Positions 7,817 through 15,192 of a stretch of DNA of 64,000 bases are shown here, in pieces. The translations under genes were made by a program, and so were the position numbers. Every line of letters begins with the position of its first letter. Position 1 is the stretch's first letter. The notes beneath the pieces were generated by a model that saw only the letters and a list, made by a program, of their open reading frames with translations, ran no database searches and was not told the DNA's origin. The DNA comes from Sphingobium indicum BiD32 (lineage in GTDB: Bacteria > Pseudomonadota > Alphaproteobacteria > Sphingomonadales > Sphingomonadaceae), in NCBI RefSeq assembly GCF_000382885.1, contig NZ_CAVK010000141.1:1-64000 (forward strand), in the 5' to 3' direction.

Positions 7817-8485
7817 TTAGACCAGACGCCTGCCGGTCCAGACGACCCGGCCAACAATATCCACCAACGTCGGATCAATATCGGTCCAGTCGGGATAGTG
7901 CAGGTTATCGCTGACCACGCTGAAGCGCCCCCGCAATGGTCCCATCGCGATCCGCTTGACCATCAGCACTCCGTCGAGCCGCAACACATAGACGCCGTCG
8001 CGCAACCGGGTGGCGTCATCGTCATGATCGACCATGATGTCGTCACCGTCGCTGAGCGTCGGCGCCATTGATTCGCCATCGACCCGGATGATCGAGACGC
8101 GCTGCGGCCGCACCCCCAGATGCCGCAGCCAATGGGCGTCGAACGCCATCACCCCGGCGGCGCGCTCATCATCGTCCAGCGTGCCGACGCCCGCCGATGC
8201 GCCCAGCGCCAGGCGGGGCACCGCCACGACGGCGGGCATACCGCGCGTGCGGGCGGGGATTGCCATGGGCGCGGCGCTCCCCCCCAGCATCTGTTCAGCC
8301 ACGCCGAAATAGCGGGCCAGCACATGACGGTCCGCCTCATCCAGCTTGCGTGGCGTGCCGCGTTTGATGAACTGCTGGATGTAAGCGGGGTTGCGGCCGA
8401 TCAGCCGGGACAGATCGGCATAATTTTCCCCCCGTTCGGCAATCAGCCGATCCAGCGCGATCCGGGCGTTCTGCGATTCATCCAT
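7817..8485 (-). CDS. S24-peptidase CI-like transcriptional repressor
   Basis: The 222-residue product joins an N-terminal XRE-like helix-turn-helix (about residues 20-62, NYADLSRLIGRNPAYIQQFI) to a C-terminal LexA/CI-type S24 peptidase domain. The catalytic pair is visible: Ser139 in VDGESMAPTL and Lys177 in LMVKRIA. A possible Ala98-Gly99 autocleavage bond lies in the linker. Such proteins dimerise on palindromic operators and are inactivated by RecA-stimulated self-cleavage. It is divergent from a tiny Cro-like gene, with palindromes between them that suggest autoregulation. Confidence 0.85.
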   Translation of the reverse strand: MDESQNARIALDRLIAERGENYADLSRLIGRNPAYIQQFIKRGTPRKLDEADRHVLARYFGVAEQMLGGSAAPMAIPARTRGMPAVVAVPRLALGASAGVGTLDDDERAAGVMAFDAHWLRHLGVRPQRVSIIRVDGESMAPTLSDGDDIMVDHDDDATRLRDGVYVLRLDGVLMVKRIAMGPLRGRFSVVSDNLHYPDWTDIDPTLVDIVGRVVWTGRRLV

Positions 8486-8501
8486 ATCCAGTCCATAATG
8501 A

Positions 8502-8515
8502 TAGGAATTTTCCTA
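8502..8515. promoter_or_regulatory. Operator-like palindrome 1 of the CI/Cro-like intergenic region
   Basis: TAGGAA-TT-TTCCTA is an exact dyad of 6-bp arms with a 2-base centre. It lies 17 bases upstream of the repressor start codon and inside the spacer of a possible minus-strand promoter (TTGTCT as -35). This placement would fit autorepression. Confidence 0.55.
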
Positions 8516-8521
8516 GACAAG

Positions 8522-8536
8522 TAGGATATTGGCTTA
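8522..8536. promoter_or_regulatory. Operator-like half site 2 (degenerate)
   Basis: TAGGAT followed by a poorly matching right half (CTTA) sits 20 bases from site 1 and 19 from site 3. Only the left half resembles the other two sites, so this call rests mainly on spacing. Confidence 0.3.
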
Positions 8537-8540
8537 GAGA

Positions 8541-8554
8541 TAGGAATATGCCTA
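8541..8554. promoter_or_regulatory. Operator-like palindrome 3 of the CI/Cro-like intergenic region
   Basis: GATAGGAATATGCCTATC (8539-8556) is a near-perfect dyad with the same TAGGAA half site as site 1. It overlaps the spacer of a weak plus-strand promoter candidate (TTGGCT at 8529, TATCGA at 8553). Confidence 0.5.
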
Positions 8555-8600
8555 TCGACTTGCAGCGGGTGAGTCGGACCAACAAGGGAGAAAATTGCCG

Positions 8601-8786
8601 ATGCTGTTGCAAGCGATCGAACGATTCCTTCGCCAATATGACATGCCGCCAACTACCTTCGGCCGCGCCAGCACGCGCGATCCACGGCTGGTTTTCGACC
8701 TGCGCCAAGGGCGCGAGCCGGGGGACCGCGTAAGGAGACGAATAGAACATTTCATGAACACATATCGCAGGAGCATCAGCCAATGA
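8601..8786 (+). CDS. Small Cro-like helix-turn-helix protein
   Basis: The 61-residue product (MLLQAIERFLRQYDMPPTTF..) is all-helical in appearance, with a helix-turn-helix-like stretch PPTTFGRASTRDPRLVFDLRQG at about residues 16-37 followed by a basic helix. I recognise it as a sphingomonad-type conserved hypothetical; DNA binding is inference. ATG at 8601 has GGGAG about 10 bases upstream; a TTG at 8595 is an alternative. Its stop overlaps the next start (ATGA), so the two genes form an operon divergent from the S24 repressor. Confidence 0.7.
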   Translation: MLLQAIERFLRQYDMPPTTFGRASTRDPRLVFDLRQGREPGDRVRRRIEHFMNTYRRSISQ

Positions 8787-9154
8787 CAAGCATGCATCAT
8801 GGATTCAGGCCTGAAAATCTGGTCCAAAACAAACCGATAGGAAAAACCCAGCGCGACCCGCTGCCCCGCTTGCTGGAGCAGTTGCTCAAGCGGGCGGGCG
8901 CACCCGCGATGATCGAGCGCGCGGTGAGTCGCCCCTGGGCGAGCGCCCTGTTCGAGGGACGTCGCCATGTCATCGCGCTGCGCTTGTCCGGCGCGCGTCT
9001 GGCGACGCGCTTCTGCGACTTTGCCGAAGATATCGGGAGCGCCGAATGGTCGCTGCCGGGCCACTTCGTCGCCGACATCATCATCGACAATGTGCGGGAC
9101 GAAGGGACCGAATTCTGGCTGGAACTGTCCGCGCTGACGATCGAGGACTGGTAA
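8783..9154 (+). CDS. Conserved protein of unknown function
   Basis: The 123-residue product was not recognised. It has a basic N-terminal half (RDPLPRLLEQLLKRAG, about residues 24-39) and a C-terminal half rich in beta-type residues ending in a hydrophobic/acidic patch (ADIIIDNVRD, TIEDW). No signal peptide or membrane segment is seen. It is translationally coupled to the Cro-like gene, so it is the likely output of the CI/Cro-like module. Confidence 0.7.
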   Translation: MTSMHHGFRPENLVQNKPIGKTQRDPLPRLLEQLLKRAGAPAMIERAVSRPWASALFEGRRHVIALRLSGARLATRFCDFAEDIGSAEWSLPGHFVADIIIDNVRDEGTEFWLELSALTIEDW

Positions 9155-9158
9155 GAGG

Positions 9159-10046
9159 TTAGCGCCCCCGGCCAGCCATGTTGCGGAGCGCGCCCAGGGC
9201 CGCGCGCAGGGCGTCGTCGGCGTCCTGCGCCACCATGTCGCGCACCGGCACGGCGGGTGTGACCGGCATGTCGGCGATGACCCGCACTGTGCCAGCATCC
9301 GCCGCGGGGGCGCGGCTGCGCTGGGCAAGGCCGCGCTCCAGCCGCTGGGTCAATTCGGTGATCGACAGACCCTGAGTCGGGATGGGATCGAGCGGCGCGA
9401 CTGGGGCCGCTGCTTCCTGCCCTGCTTCCGGTTCAGCAACAGGGGCGGCCGGGCGCAGGAAGGTCGGCTGGGGCAATTCTTCCTCTGCGATCGGCAAGGG
9501 CGCGCTGGGCATGACCAGGCCGGCGGACGGGACGATGGCGTCCTGCTCCGGTTCGGGATGGATCGCCAGCGGCCTGCGTATTGCGTCAGGGCGGGCAAAA
9601 ATGTCGAGACCGTTGAAATCGCGGCTGGCAAAGATAGGCGCGCGCGCGGGTGCATCGGGATGCGCGTCAGCGCGGCGCAGCGATGGAATGGCATCATCGA
9701 CAGGGGCAGCACGTCCCCGCGCCAGCGCGGTCAGTTTTGAAAAAGCGAAACCCATTTTTCTTGCTCCCTGGACGCGCAACCTGCGTCCCTCTTGTTCATC
9801 TGCCTGGTCCTGCCGGCGCGTCAGCCCCATCAGTCCCACCGCCATCAGCGCGACGAAGCCCGCCAGCAACAGCCGGGCTTTCAACCCCAGCGGCGGGGCA
9901 GCGGCAGGCAAACTCTCCGACAGGCCACTCGACGCCACGACCATTTCGATCAGCCCGACCGGAATCCACAATATCAGCAACGCTGCGGCCAGGCCGCCCA
10001 GCGCCATGATGGCGATCCCTCTTGTCTGTGCTGCCTTGATGGCCAC
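9159..10046 (-). CDS. Membrane-anchored Ala/Pro-rich protein of unknown function
   Basis: The product (295 residues from a GTG at 10046) has a basic start (VAIKAAQTRG), two membrane segments (about residues 13-35 and 57-75), then a long Ala/Pro/Arg-rich soluble tail to about residue 295. An ATG at 10007 with GAGGG upstream would give 282 residues; I prefer the GTG because it puts positive charge before the first helix. It starts 19 bases after the glycosyltransferase gene, so it probably belongs to that transcription unit. Function not recognised. Confidence 0.65.
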   Translation of the reverse strand: MAIKAAQTRGIAIMALGGLAAALLILWIPVGLIEMVVASSGLSESLPAAAPPLGLKARLLLAGFVALMAVGLMGLTRRQDQADEQEGRRLRVQGARKMGFAFSKLTALARGRAAPVDDAIPSLRRADAHPDAPARAPIFASRDFNGLDIFARPDAIRRPLAIHPEPEQDAIVPSAGLVMPSAPLPIAEEELPQPTFLRPAAPVAEPEAGQEAAAPVAPLDPIPTQGLSITELTQRLERGLAQRSRAPAADAGTVRVIADMPVTPAVPVRDMVAQDADDALRAALGALRNMAGRGR

Positions 10047-10065
10047 TTTGCCTGTCCAACCTTGC

Positions 10066-11292
10066 TCAGGCGGCCGCGCGCGTGCCGGTAGGACGCGCCA
10101 GCAGCCGCTGGTAAACGGGTTCGTAACGCAAAATGTTTGACGACCAGTTACGCTCCCGCTCGACAAAGGCGCGGGCGACGGCGCGCCGTTCGTCCCAGAT
10201 GCTGCGATCGGCGAACAGGCCCGCCAGCGCGGCGGCCATGCCTGCCGGATCGTCGGGCGGGAAAAGCGTGCCGGTGACGCCATCCTCGATCAACTCGCGA
10301 TGGCCGCCGACACTGGACGCGGCAACCAGTTGCCCCTGCGCCATCGCTTCGAGCGGCTTTAGCGGGGTGACCAGATCGGTCAGTCGCATCGCCTTGCGCG
10401 GATAGGCCAATATGTCGATCTGGGCATAATAATGTTCGACCTGGTCGTGCGGCACCCGGCCGACAAAGACGATATGGTCGGCGAAAGGAGACGCAAGCGC
10501 CTGATCGCGCAACGCCTGCTCACGCGGGCCGCCACCGACCAGCAGCAGCTTTGCCTTGGGCCGGGCGCGGACGAGTCGCGGCATGGCGGCGATCAGATCG
10601 TCCAGCCCTTCATAATCATAGAAGCTGCCGATGAAGCCGACGACATCGGCCCCTTCAAGGCCGAGTTTCGCGGTCAGCGCAGGATCGCGTGGCACGGGGC
10701 TGCCGAACTGGTCCATATCGACGCCATTGGGCGACACGATGATCTTGGCCGGGTCGATGCCGCGCGCGGCAAGATCAGCGCGCAGACCTTCGCAGATGAC
10801 GGCGACCGCATCGGCATTGCGCACCGCATGGGTTTCGAGCTGCCGGGTCAGCCAGTAGCGCGGGCTGCCCTCCGTGCCCGTGCCGTTGCCGACCGCTGCA
10901 TCTTCCCAGAAGGCGCGGATTTCATAGACGATCGGTATGCCGTGCCGTTTGGCCACGCGCTGCGCGGCGATGGCGTTCAGCACCGGCGAATGGGCGTGGA
11001 TGATGTCGGGCCGCCACTGCTGCACCAGCGCCTCGATCGCGTCGGCATGGGCGGAAATGTCGCGCCATTCGCGCAGCACCGGATTGCCGGTCGCGGGCGT
11101 ACCGGGGGTGCGGTGGAAATGGAGACCGTCGACCAGTTCCTCCAGCGGTCCCTGCGCGCTGTGGCGGTGCCCGGTGATCCCGCGCACCTCCCAGCCCCTG
11201 GCCATCTGCGCGCGCAATATGGCGCGGGTGCGGAAGGTGTAGCCGCTGTGCAATGGCAGGCTGTGATCCAGCACATGAAGAATATGGGTCAT
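10066..11292 (-). CDS. Exosortase A-associated glycosyltransferase (GT4 type)
   Basis: The 408-residue product starts ILHVLDHSLPLHSGYTFRTR, the hallmark of the PEP-CTERM/exosortase-A-associated glycosyltransferase group, and has the GT-B/GT4 fold features: a central VGFIGSFYDYEGLDDLI donor-domain entry (about residue 217) and a PLKPLEAMAQGQLVAAS motif near residue 314. It should transfer sugars during extracellular polysaccharide synthesis. It is divergent from the O-ligase gene at 11498, and both are marker genes of exosortase systems. Confidence 0.85.
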   Translation of the reverse strand: MTHILHVLDHSLPLHSGYTFRTRAILRAQMARGWEVRGITGHRHSAQGPLEELVDGLHFHRTPGTPATGNPVLREWRDISAHADAIEALVQQWRPDIIHAHSPVLNAIAAQRVAKRHGIPIVYEIRAFWEDAAVGNGTGTEGSPRYWLTRQLETHAVRNADAVAVICEGLRADLAARGIDPAKIIVSPNGVDMDQFGSPVPRDPALTAKLGLEGADVVGFIGSFYDYEGLDDLIAAMPRLVRARPKAKLLLVGGGPREQALRDQALASPFADHIVFVGRVPHDQVEHYYAQIDILAYPRKAMRLTDLVTPLKPLEAMAQGQLVAASSVGGHRELIEDGVTGTLFPPDDPAGMAAALAGLFADRSIWDERRAVARAFVERERNWSSNILRYEPVYQRLLARPTGTRAAA

Positions 11293-11382
11293 AGCCCATG
11301 GACTTAGCCAAAAAGGTTTAACGGCCCGTCAACTGTGTCGCGTTAGGGAGGAGCGGTTAGCCAGTGGAACCACCAAGACGCA

Positions 11383-11505
11383 ATGATCGACACCCTGTCC
11401 CTGCTGATCAGCCATGGCGTGATCCTGATCGCCGCCTGGCGGCTGTTGCCGCGCGCCGATCTGGATCGCGATCCGCCGGCAGAGGAGAGCGCGCGCGATG
11501 CGTGA
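11383..11505 (+). CDS. Possible 40-residue membrane peptide before the O-ligase gene
   Basis: An open frame from ATG 11383 encodes MIDTLSLLISHGVILIAAWR and a charged tail, i.e. one hydrophobic helix plus a short soluble end. Its TGA (11503-11505) overlaps the ATG of the O-ligase gene (11498), which favours coupling. No strong ribosome binding site is visible, so it could be non-coding leader. Confidence 0.45.
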   Translation: MIDTLSLLISHGVILIAAWRLLPRADLDRDPPAEESARDA

Positions 11506-12865
11506 CCTGTTCTTCCTCGCCTTCCTGGGCGTCTTTTTCCTGATGGGGCTGCGGCGGCCGTTCCTGCTGGTCGCGGTCTATGCCTATATCGACATCGTTT
11601 CGCCCCAGCGACTGTCCTATTTCCTGCTCAATAGCATCCCCATTTCCGCCATCGCCTTTGCCGCCATGGTGGGCACCTGGCTGGTCATCGACGACAAGAA
11701 GGATTGCCGTTTTTCCTCGCGGCAGGCGCTGCTACTGATCCTGCTGGTCTGGTGCGGCTATACCACCGCGACAGCCGATTTCCCCGCCGAGGCGCTGACC
11801 AAATGGAACTGGGTGTGGAAAGCGATCATCGCGGGCATCTTCCTGCCGCTGACGCTGCGCACCCGGTTGCGAATCGAGGCGATGACGGTTTTCATGATCC
11901 TGTGCGCCAGCACGATCATCATCAATGGCGGCATGAAAACCGCGCTGTCGGGCGGCGGCTATGGCGTGCTGAACCTGATGGTGGACAATAATAGCGGCCT
12001 GTATGAAGGGTCGATCATCAGCTGCGTCGCCATTTCGCTGATCCCGCTGATCCTGTGGCTGTCGAAACATGGCACCATCTTCGCGCCGGACGACTGGCGG
12101 GTGAAGGCCTTTTGCTACTGTCTGTGCCTCGCCTGCCTGCTGATGCCGATCGGCACCGAAGCGCGCACGGGCCTGGTCTGCATCGTCATCCTGGCCGGGC
12201 TGATGCTGGTGCGGTCGCCGCGCCGTTTCGTCTATGGGCCGCTGATGCTGGTGGCGGCGCTCGTCTCCATCCCCTTCCTGCCCGCCAGCTTCACCCAGCG
12301 GATGCAGACGATCGAGAATCATCAGGGCGACGAAAGCGCCTCCACCCGCGTGGCGGTGTGGATGTGGACGCTGGACTATGTGAAAACCCATCCGGGCGGC
12401 GGCGGCTTCGACAATTATCTCCAGAACAGCTTTACCTATTTCGCCCAGAGCGAAGTGGGCGACGGCGATACCAAGCGAATTGAGCGGCGGCTGGTGACCG
12501 ACAAGGGCCGCGCCTATCACAGCGCCTATTTCGAGATGCTGGGCGAACAGGGCTATTTCGGTTTCCTGCTATGGGCGCTGATCCACGGCATCTGCTTCAT
12601 CCGCACCGAAATGATCCGCCGCCTGTATCGCAAACGGGCGGGACCGGACGAAGCGTGGGTCGCGCCCTTCGCGCTGGCGCTGCAACAGGGCCATATCATC
12701 TATATGATCGGATCATTGTTCGTGGGCATCGCCTATCAGCCCTTCATCTTCATGATGCTGGCGCTCCAGATCGGCCTGGACACCTATCTGACGCGGCGGC
12801 GCAAGGCGGCGGCACGGCTTGACCTGAATGCGGCGATGAGCCGGCCGCGCGGGGTGCTGGCATGA
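11498..12865 (+). CDS. Putative O-glycosylation ligase, exosortase A-associated
   Basis: The 455-residue product is a polytopic membrane protein (about ten hydrophobic segments) of the Wzy/O-antigen-ligase superfamily. The start RDLFFLAFLGVFFLMGLRRP and AYIDIVSPQRLSYF are typical of the exosortase-A-associated ligase-like group, and the large loop with GEQGYFGFLLW (about residue 348) fits the ligase domain. Probable role is polymerising or attaching polysaccharide at the periplasmic face. Its stop overlaps the next start (ATGA). Confidence 0.83.
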   Translation: MRDLFFLAFLGVFFLMGLRRPFLLVAVYAYIDIVSPQRLSYFLLNSIPISAIAFAAMVGTWLVIDDKKDCRFSSRQALLLILLVWCGYTTATADFPAEALTKWNWVWKAIIAGIFLPLTLRTRLRIEAMTVFMILCASTIIINGGMKTALSGGGYGVLNLMVDNNSGLYEGSIISCVAISLIPLILWLSKHGTIFAPDDWRVKAFCYCLCLACLLMPIGTEARTGLVCIVILAGLMLVRSPRRFVYGPLMLVAALVSIPFLPASFTQRMQTIENHQGDESASTRVAVWMWTLDYVKTHPGGGGFDNYLQNSFTYFAQSEVGDGDTKRIERRLVTDKGRAYHSAYFEMLGEQGYFGFLLWALIHGICFIRTEMIRRLYRKRAGPDEAWVAPFALALQQGHIIYMIGSLFVGIAYQPFIFMMLALQIGLDTYLTRRRKAAARLDLNAAMSRPRGVLA

Positions 12866-13542
12866 GCGGCGAGTTGCGCGCGCTGGGGCTGGTCCATGGC
12901 CTGCTGCTGGGACTGCTGCTGGCGTCACCGCTGATCGCACCCGGCCTGCTGCCCTGGGGAGTGGAGGCGCTGTTCATCATCGGCGCTTTCCAGTTGCGGC
13001 TGGCCGACCGGCGATGGGACATGCGCGATGGCTGGCGCAGCTGGATCAGCCATATCCGCATGGCCCCGCTGCGCTTGATCCCCTGGGGAGCGGCGGCGAC
13101 CGTGGCGCTGATCGCTGGCAATAGCGCGCGGGCGCAGGCGATTCTGATCGCCGCATCGCTATGCGAATTGCTGGTCTATCCTGTGTGCACCCATGTCCTG
13201 GCGCGGATGTCGCGGCGGGTTGTGGCCGTTGTGCTGCTGCTGTTGATCCTGATCGGCGTGAGCGCCGTGGGTGAGGCGATCCGTTACATCATAGGCTTCA
13301 TGACCGGGATGAGCGCCTGCCTGTTCTGGCTACGCGGTCCCGATGGCGAAGCCCATGCACTGGGGCTGGCGCTGGCCGGGCTGGTCGTGGCCGCCATCGC
13401 GCCGCTGCTGCTCCCCGCCGCGCTGCCCGTTGCCTTCCCGGCTGCGATCGTCTGCGGGACGCTGGCGCTGGCGCATGTCTCTACATTGCGCCGCCGCCCG
13501 GTCCCATGGCGGGCGGGCGGCGGCACACAGATCAAGCCGTAA
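12862..13542 (+). CDS. Polytopic membrane protein, unknown
   Basis: The 226-residue product has about six hydrophobic segments, short loops and a basic tail (LRRRPVPWRAGGGTQIKP). No enzymatic motif is visible. It overlaps the O-ligase gene by ATGA and so is almost certainly co-expressed with it; a role in polysaccharide export or assembly is inference from context only. Confidence 0.7.
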   Translation: MSGELRALGLVHGLLLGLLLASPLIAPGLLPWGVEALFIIGAFQLRLADRRWDMRDGWRSWISHIRMAPLRLIPWGAAATVALIAGNSARAQAILIAASLCELLVYPVCTHVLARMSRRVVAVVLLLLILIGVSAVGEAIRYIIGFMTGMSACLFWLRGPDGEAHALGLALAGLVVAAIAPLLLPAALPVAFPAAIVCGTLALAHVSTLRRRPVPWRAGGGTQIKP

Positions 13543-14086
13543 CCGTTCCGGTTTGCACCACGGCCTTGCTAAAGGCATCGATGAAGGCCGGGATGTCGTC
13601 GGGCTTGCGGCTAGTAATGATGTTACCGTCCACGGCGACGGCTTGATCCACCACTTTGGCACCAGCATTGCGAAGGTCCGTGCGGACCGAAGGCCAGCCA
13701 GTGACCGTCCGGCCATCCACGACGTCAGCCTCCACCAATAGCCATGGGCCATGGCAGATCGCCGCGACCGGCTTTCCCGTGGTCACGAAGGCGCGCACCA
13801 GCGACACAGCAGTGGCATTGGTGCGCAGCGTATCGGGATTGGCGACGCCGCCCGGCAGGATCAGGCCATCATATCCTTCGATCCTGACGGCATCGAGCGG
13901 CATGTCCGGGGTGATCGTGTCGCCTTTCTCATCATGTTTCATCCCTTGGATCGGTTTGACGTCGGGCGAAGCGAGCGTCACTTTGGCACCGGCCTCGATC
14001 AGGGCTTCACGCGGGTCGAACAGTTCTGACTGCTCGAATCCGTCGGTCGCGATGATGAGGATGCGGCTGTTGTTAAGGGCGGGCAT
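13532..14086 (-). CDS. DJ-1/PfpI family protein (glyoxalase/deglycase-type)
   Basis: The 184-residue product has the class I glutamine-amidotransferase-like fold of PfpI/YhbO proteins, with the nucleophile elbow AAICHGPWLL (Cys about residue 110) and an early glutamate in DGFEQSEL. Members act on methylglyoxal-derived damage or as proteases; the exact activity here is not shown. ATG at 14086 has AAGGAGA 7 bases upstream; the longer frame running to 14437 has no support. It overlaps the 3' end of the 12862 gene by 11 bases on the opposite strand. Confidence 0.88.
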   Translation of the reverse strand: MPALNNSRILIIATDGFEQSELFDPREALIEAGAKVTLASPDVKPIQGMKHDEKGDTITPDMPLDAVRIEGYDGLILPGGVANPDTLRTNATAVSLVRAFVTTGKPVAAICHGPWLLVEADVVDGRTVTGWPSVRTDLRNAGAKVVDQAVAVDGNIITSRKPDDIPAFIDAFSKAVVQTGTVTA

Positions 14087-14191
14087 CGGGCTTCTCCTTG
14101 CGGCTGTTCGGAGACAGGCCAACGGACCACCGCCTGACCCGTTGCGGAACGAAGCGATGAAAGGTGGGTTTTTGGCCATGAGAAGGAAAAT

Positions 14192-15172
14192 ATGGCCACC
14201 CAACCCCTCATCCATGTGGATGACAGCATCCCCGGCATTTCGCGACGCGCGCTCAAGAGCGGCTGGGGCTATTACCAGCCCGATGGCGGACGCATTGCCG
14301 ACCGGGACGAGATTGGTCGGCTGAACGCCATCGCCCTGCCACCCGCCTATCGGGACTGCTGGTTCTGCCCGATGCCCCACGGCCACATATTGGCGACTGG
14401 GCATGACGAGCGGGGCCGCAAACAATATCGTTACCACCCCGATTTCCGTGCCGGGCGGGAGGCGCAGAAATATGAAGGCTGTGCCGGGTTTGGGCGCGCC
14501 CTGCCGAAATTGCGCGCGCAGTTGGAAGCGGATCTGTCACGGCGCGGACTGCGCAAGGAACGGACGATCGCGGCTGTCGTGCGGCTGCTGGATCTGGGCC
14601 GGTTGCGCATAGGCAATGAACATTATGCCACGACCAACAAGAGTTTCGGCGCGACGACGCTGCGCCGCCGCCATATGGACCTGAACGGCAAGGCGCTGAC
14701 GCTGCGCTATCGCGCGAAGTCGGGCCAGCAGCATCAGGTGACGCTGACCGACAAACGGCTGCTGCGTTTCGTGCGGCAGGTGCAGGATTTGCCGGGCCAG
14801 CATCTGTTCCAATATCTGGACGAGGATGGCGACGCGCGGCCAATCACGTCGAGCGATGTGAACGCCTATATCGCGCAGGCCATGGGCGGCCCCTTCACTG
14901 CCAAGCATTTCCGCACCTGGGGCGCATCGACCATCGCCTTCGCCACGCTGGCGGCGGGTCATGTGTCGATGAAGGACATGTTGGAGCCGGTGGCGGCTGC
15001 GCTGGGCAATACGCCCGCGATCAGCCGCAAAAGCTATATCCACCCTGCCCTCATCACCCTGTGCAAGGATGGGCAGGACGCATGGCGCGCGGGGCTTCGC
15101 CTGCCGCGCCGGACACGCTATCTGTCCCGCGAGGAACGCGGACTCATCGCATTTCTCGACACTCTCGCCTGA
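14192..15172 (+). CDS. DNA topoisomerase IB (poxvirus-like)
   Basis: Type IB topoisomerases relax supercoils through a 3'-phosphotyrosyl intermediate. The 326-residue product has the conserved catalytic set: Arg131 (RLLDLGRLRIGNE), Lys176 (RAKSGQ), Arg241 (KHFRTWGA) and Tyr282 (SRKSYIHP). The length matches bacterial members of the poxvirus-like group. ATG at 14192 follows AAGGAA. Single standalone gene. Confidence 0.93.
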   Translation: MATQPLIHVDDSIPGISRRALKSGWGYYQPDGGRIADRDEIGRLNAIALPPAYRDCWFCPMPHGHILATGHDERGRKQYRYHPDFRAGREAQKYEGCAGFGRALPKLRAQLEADLSRRGLRKERTIAAVVRLLDLGRLRIGNEHYATTNKSFGATTLRRRHMDLNGKALTLRYRAKSGQQHQVTLTDKRLLRFVRQVQDLPGQHLFQYLDEDGDARPITSSDVNAYIAQAMGGPFTAKHFRTWGASTIAFATLAAGHVSMKDMLEPVAAALGNTPAISRKSYIHPALITLCKDGQDAWRAGLRLPRRTRYLSREERGLIAFLDTLA

Positions 15173-15192
15173 TACAGGCTAACGGGACCAGC

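Noticed and set aside
7817-9154. Prophage remnant
   Set aside because: Although the repressor pair is CI/Cro-like, no integrase, structural, lysis or replication gene and no attachment repeat is visible nearby.
11314-11331. CtrA-like TTAA-N7-TCAA between the glycosyltransferase and O-ligase genes
   Set aside because: One half is mismatched and no other support was seen.
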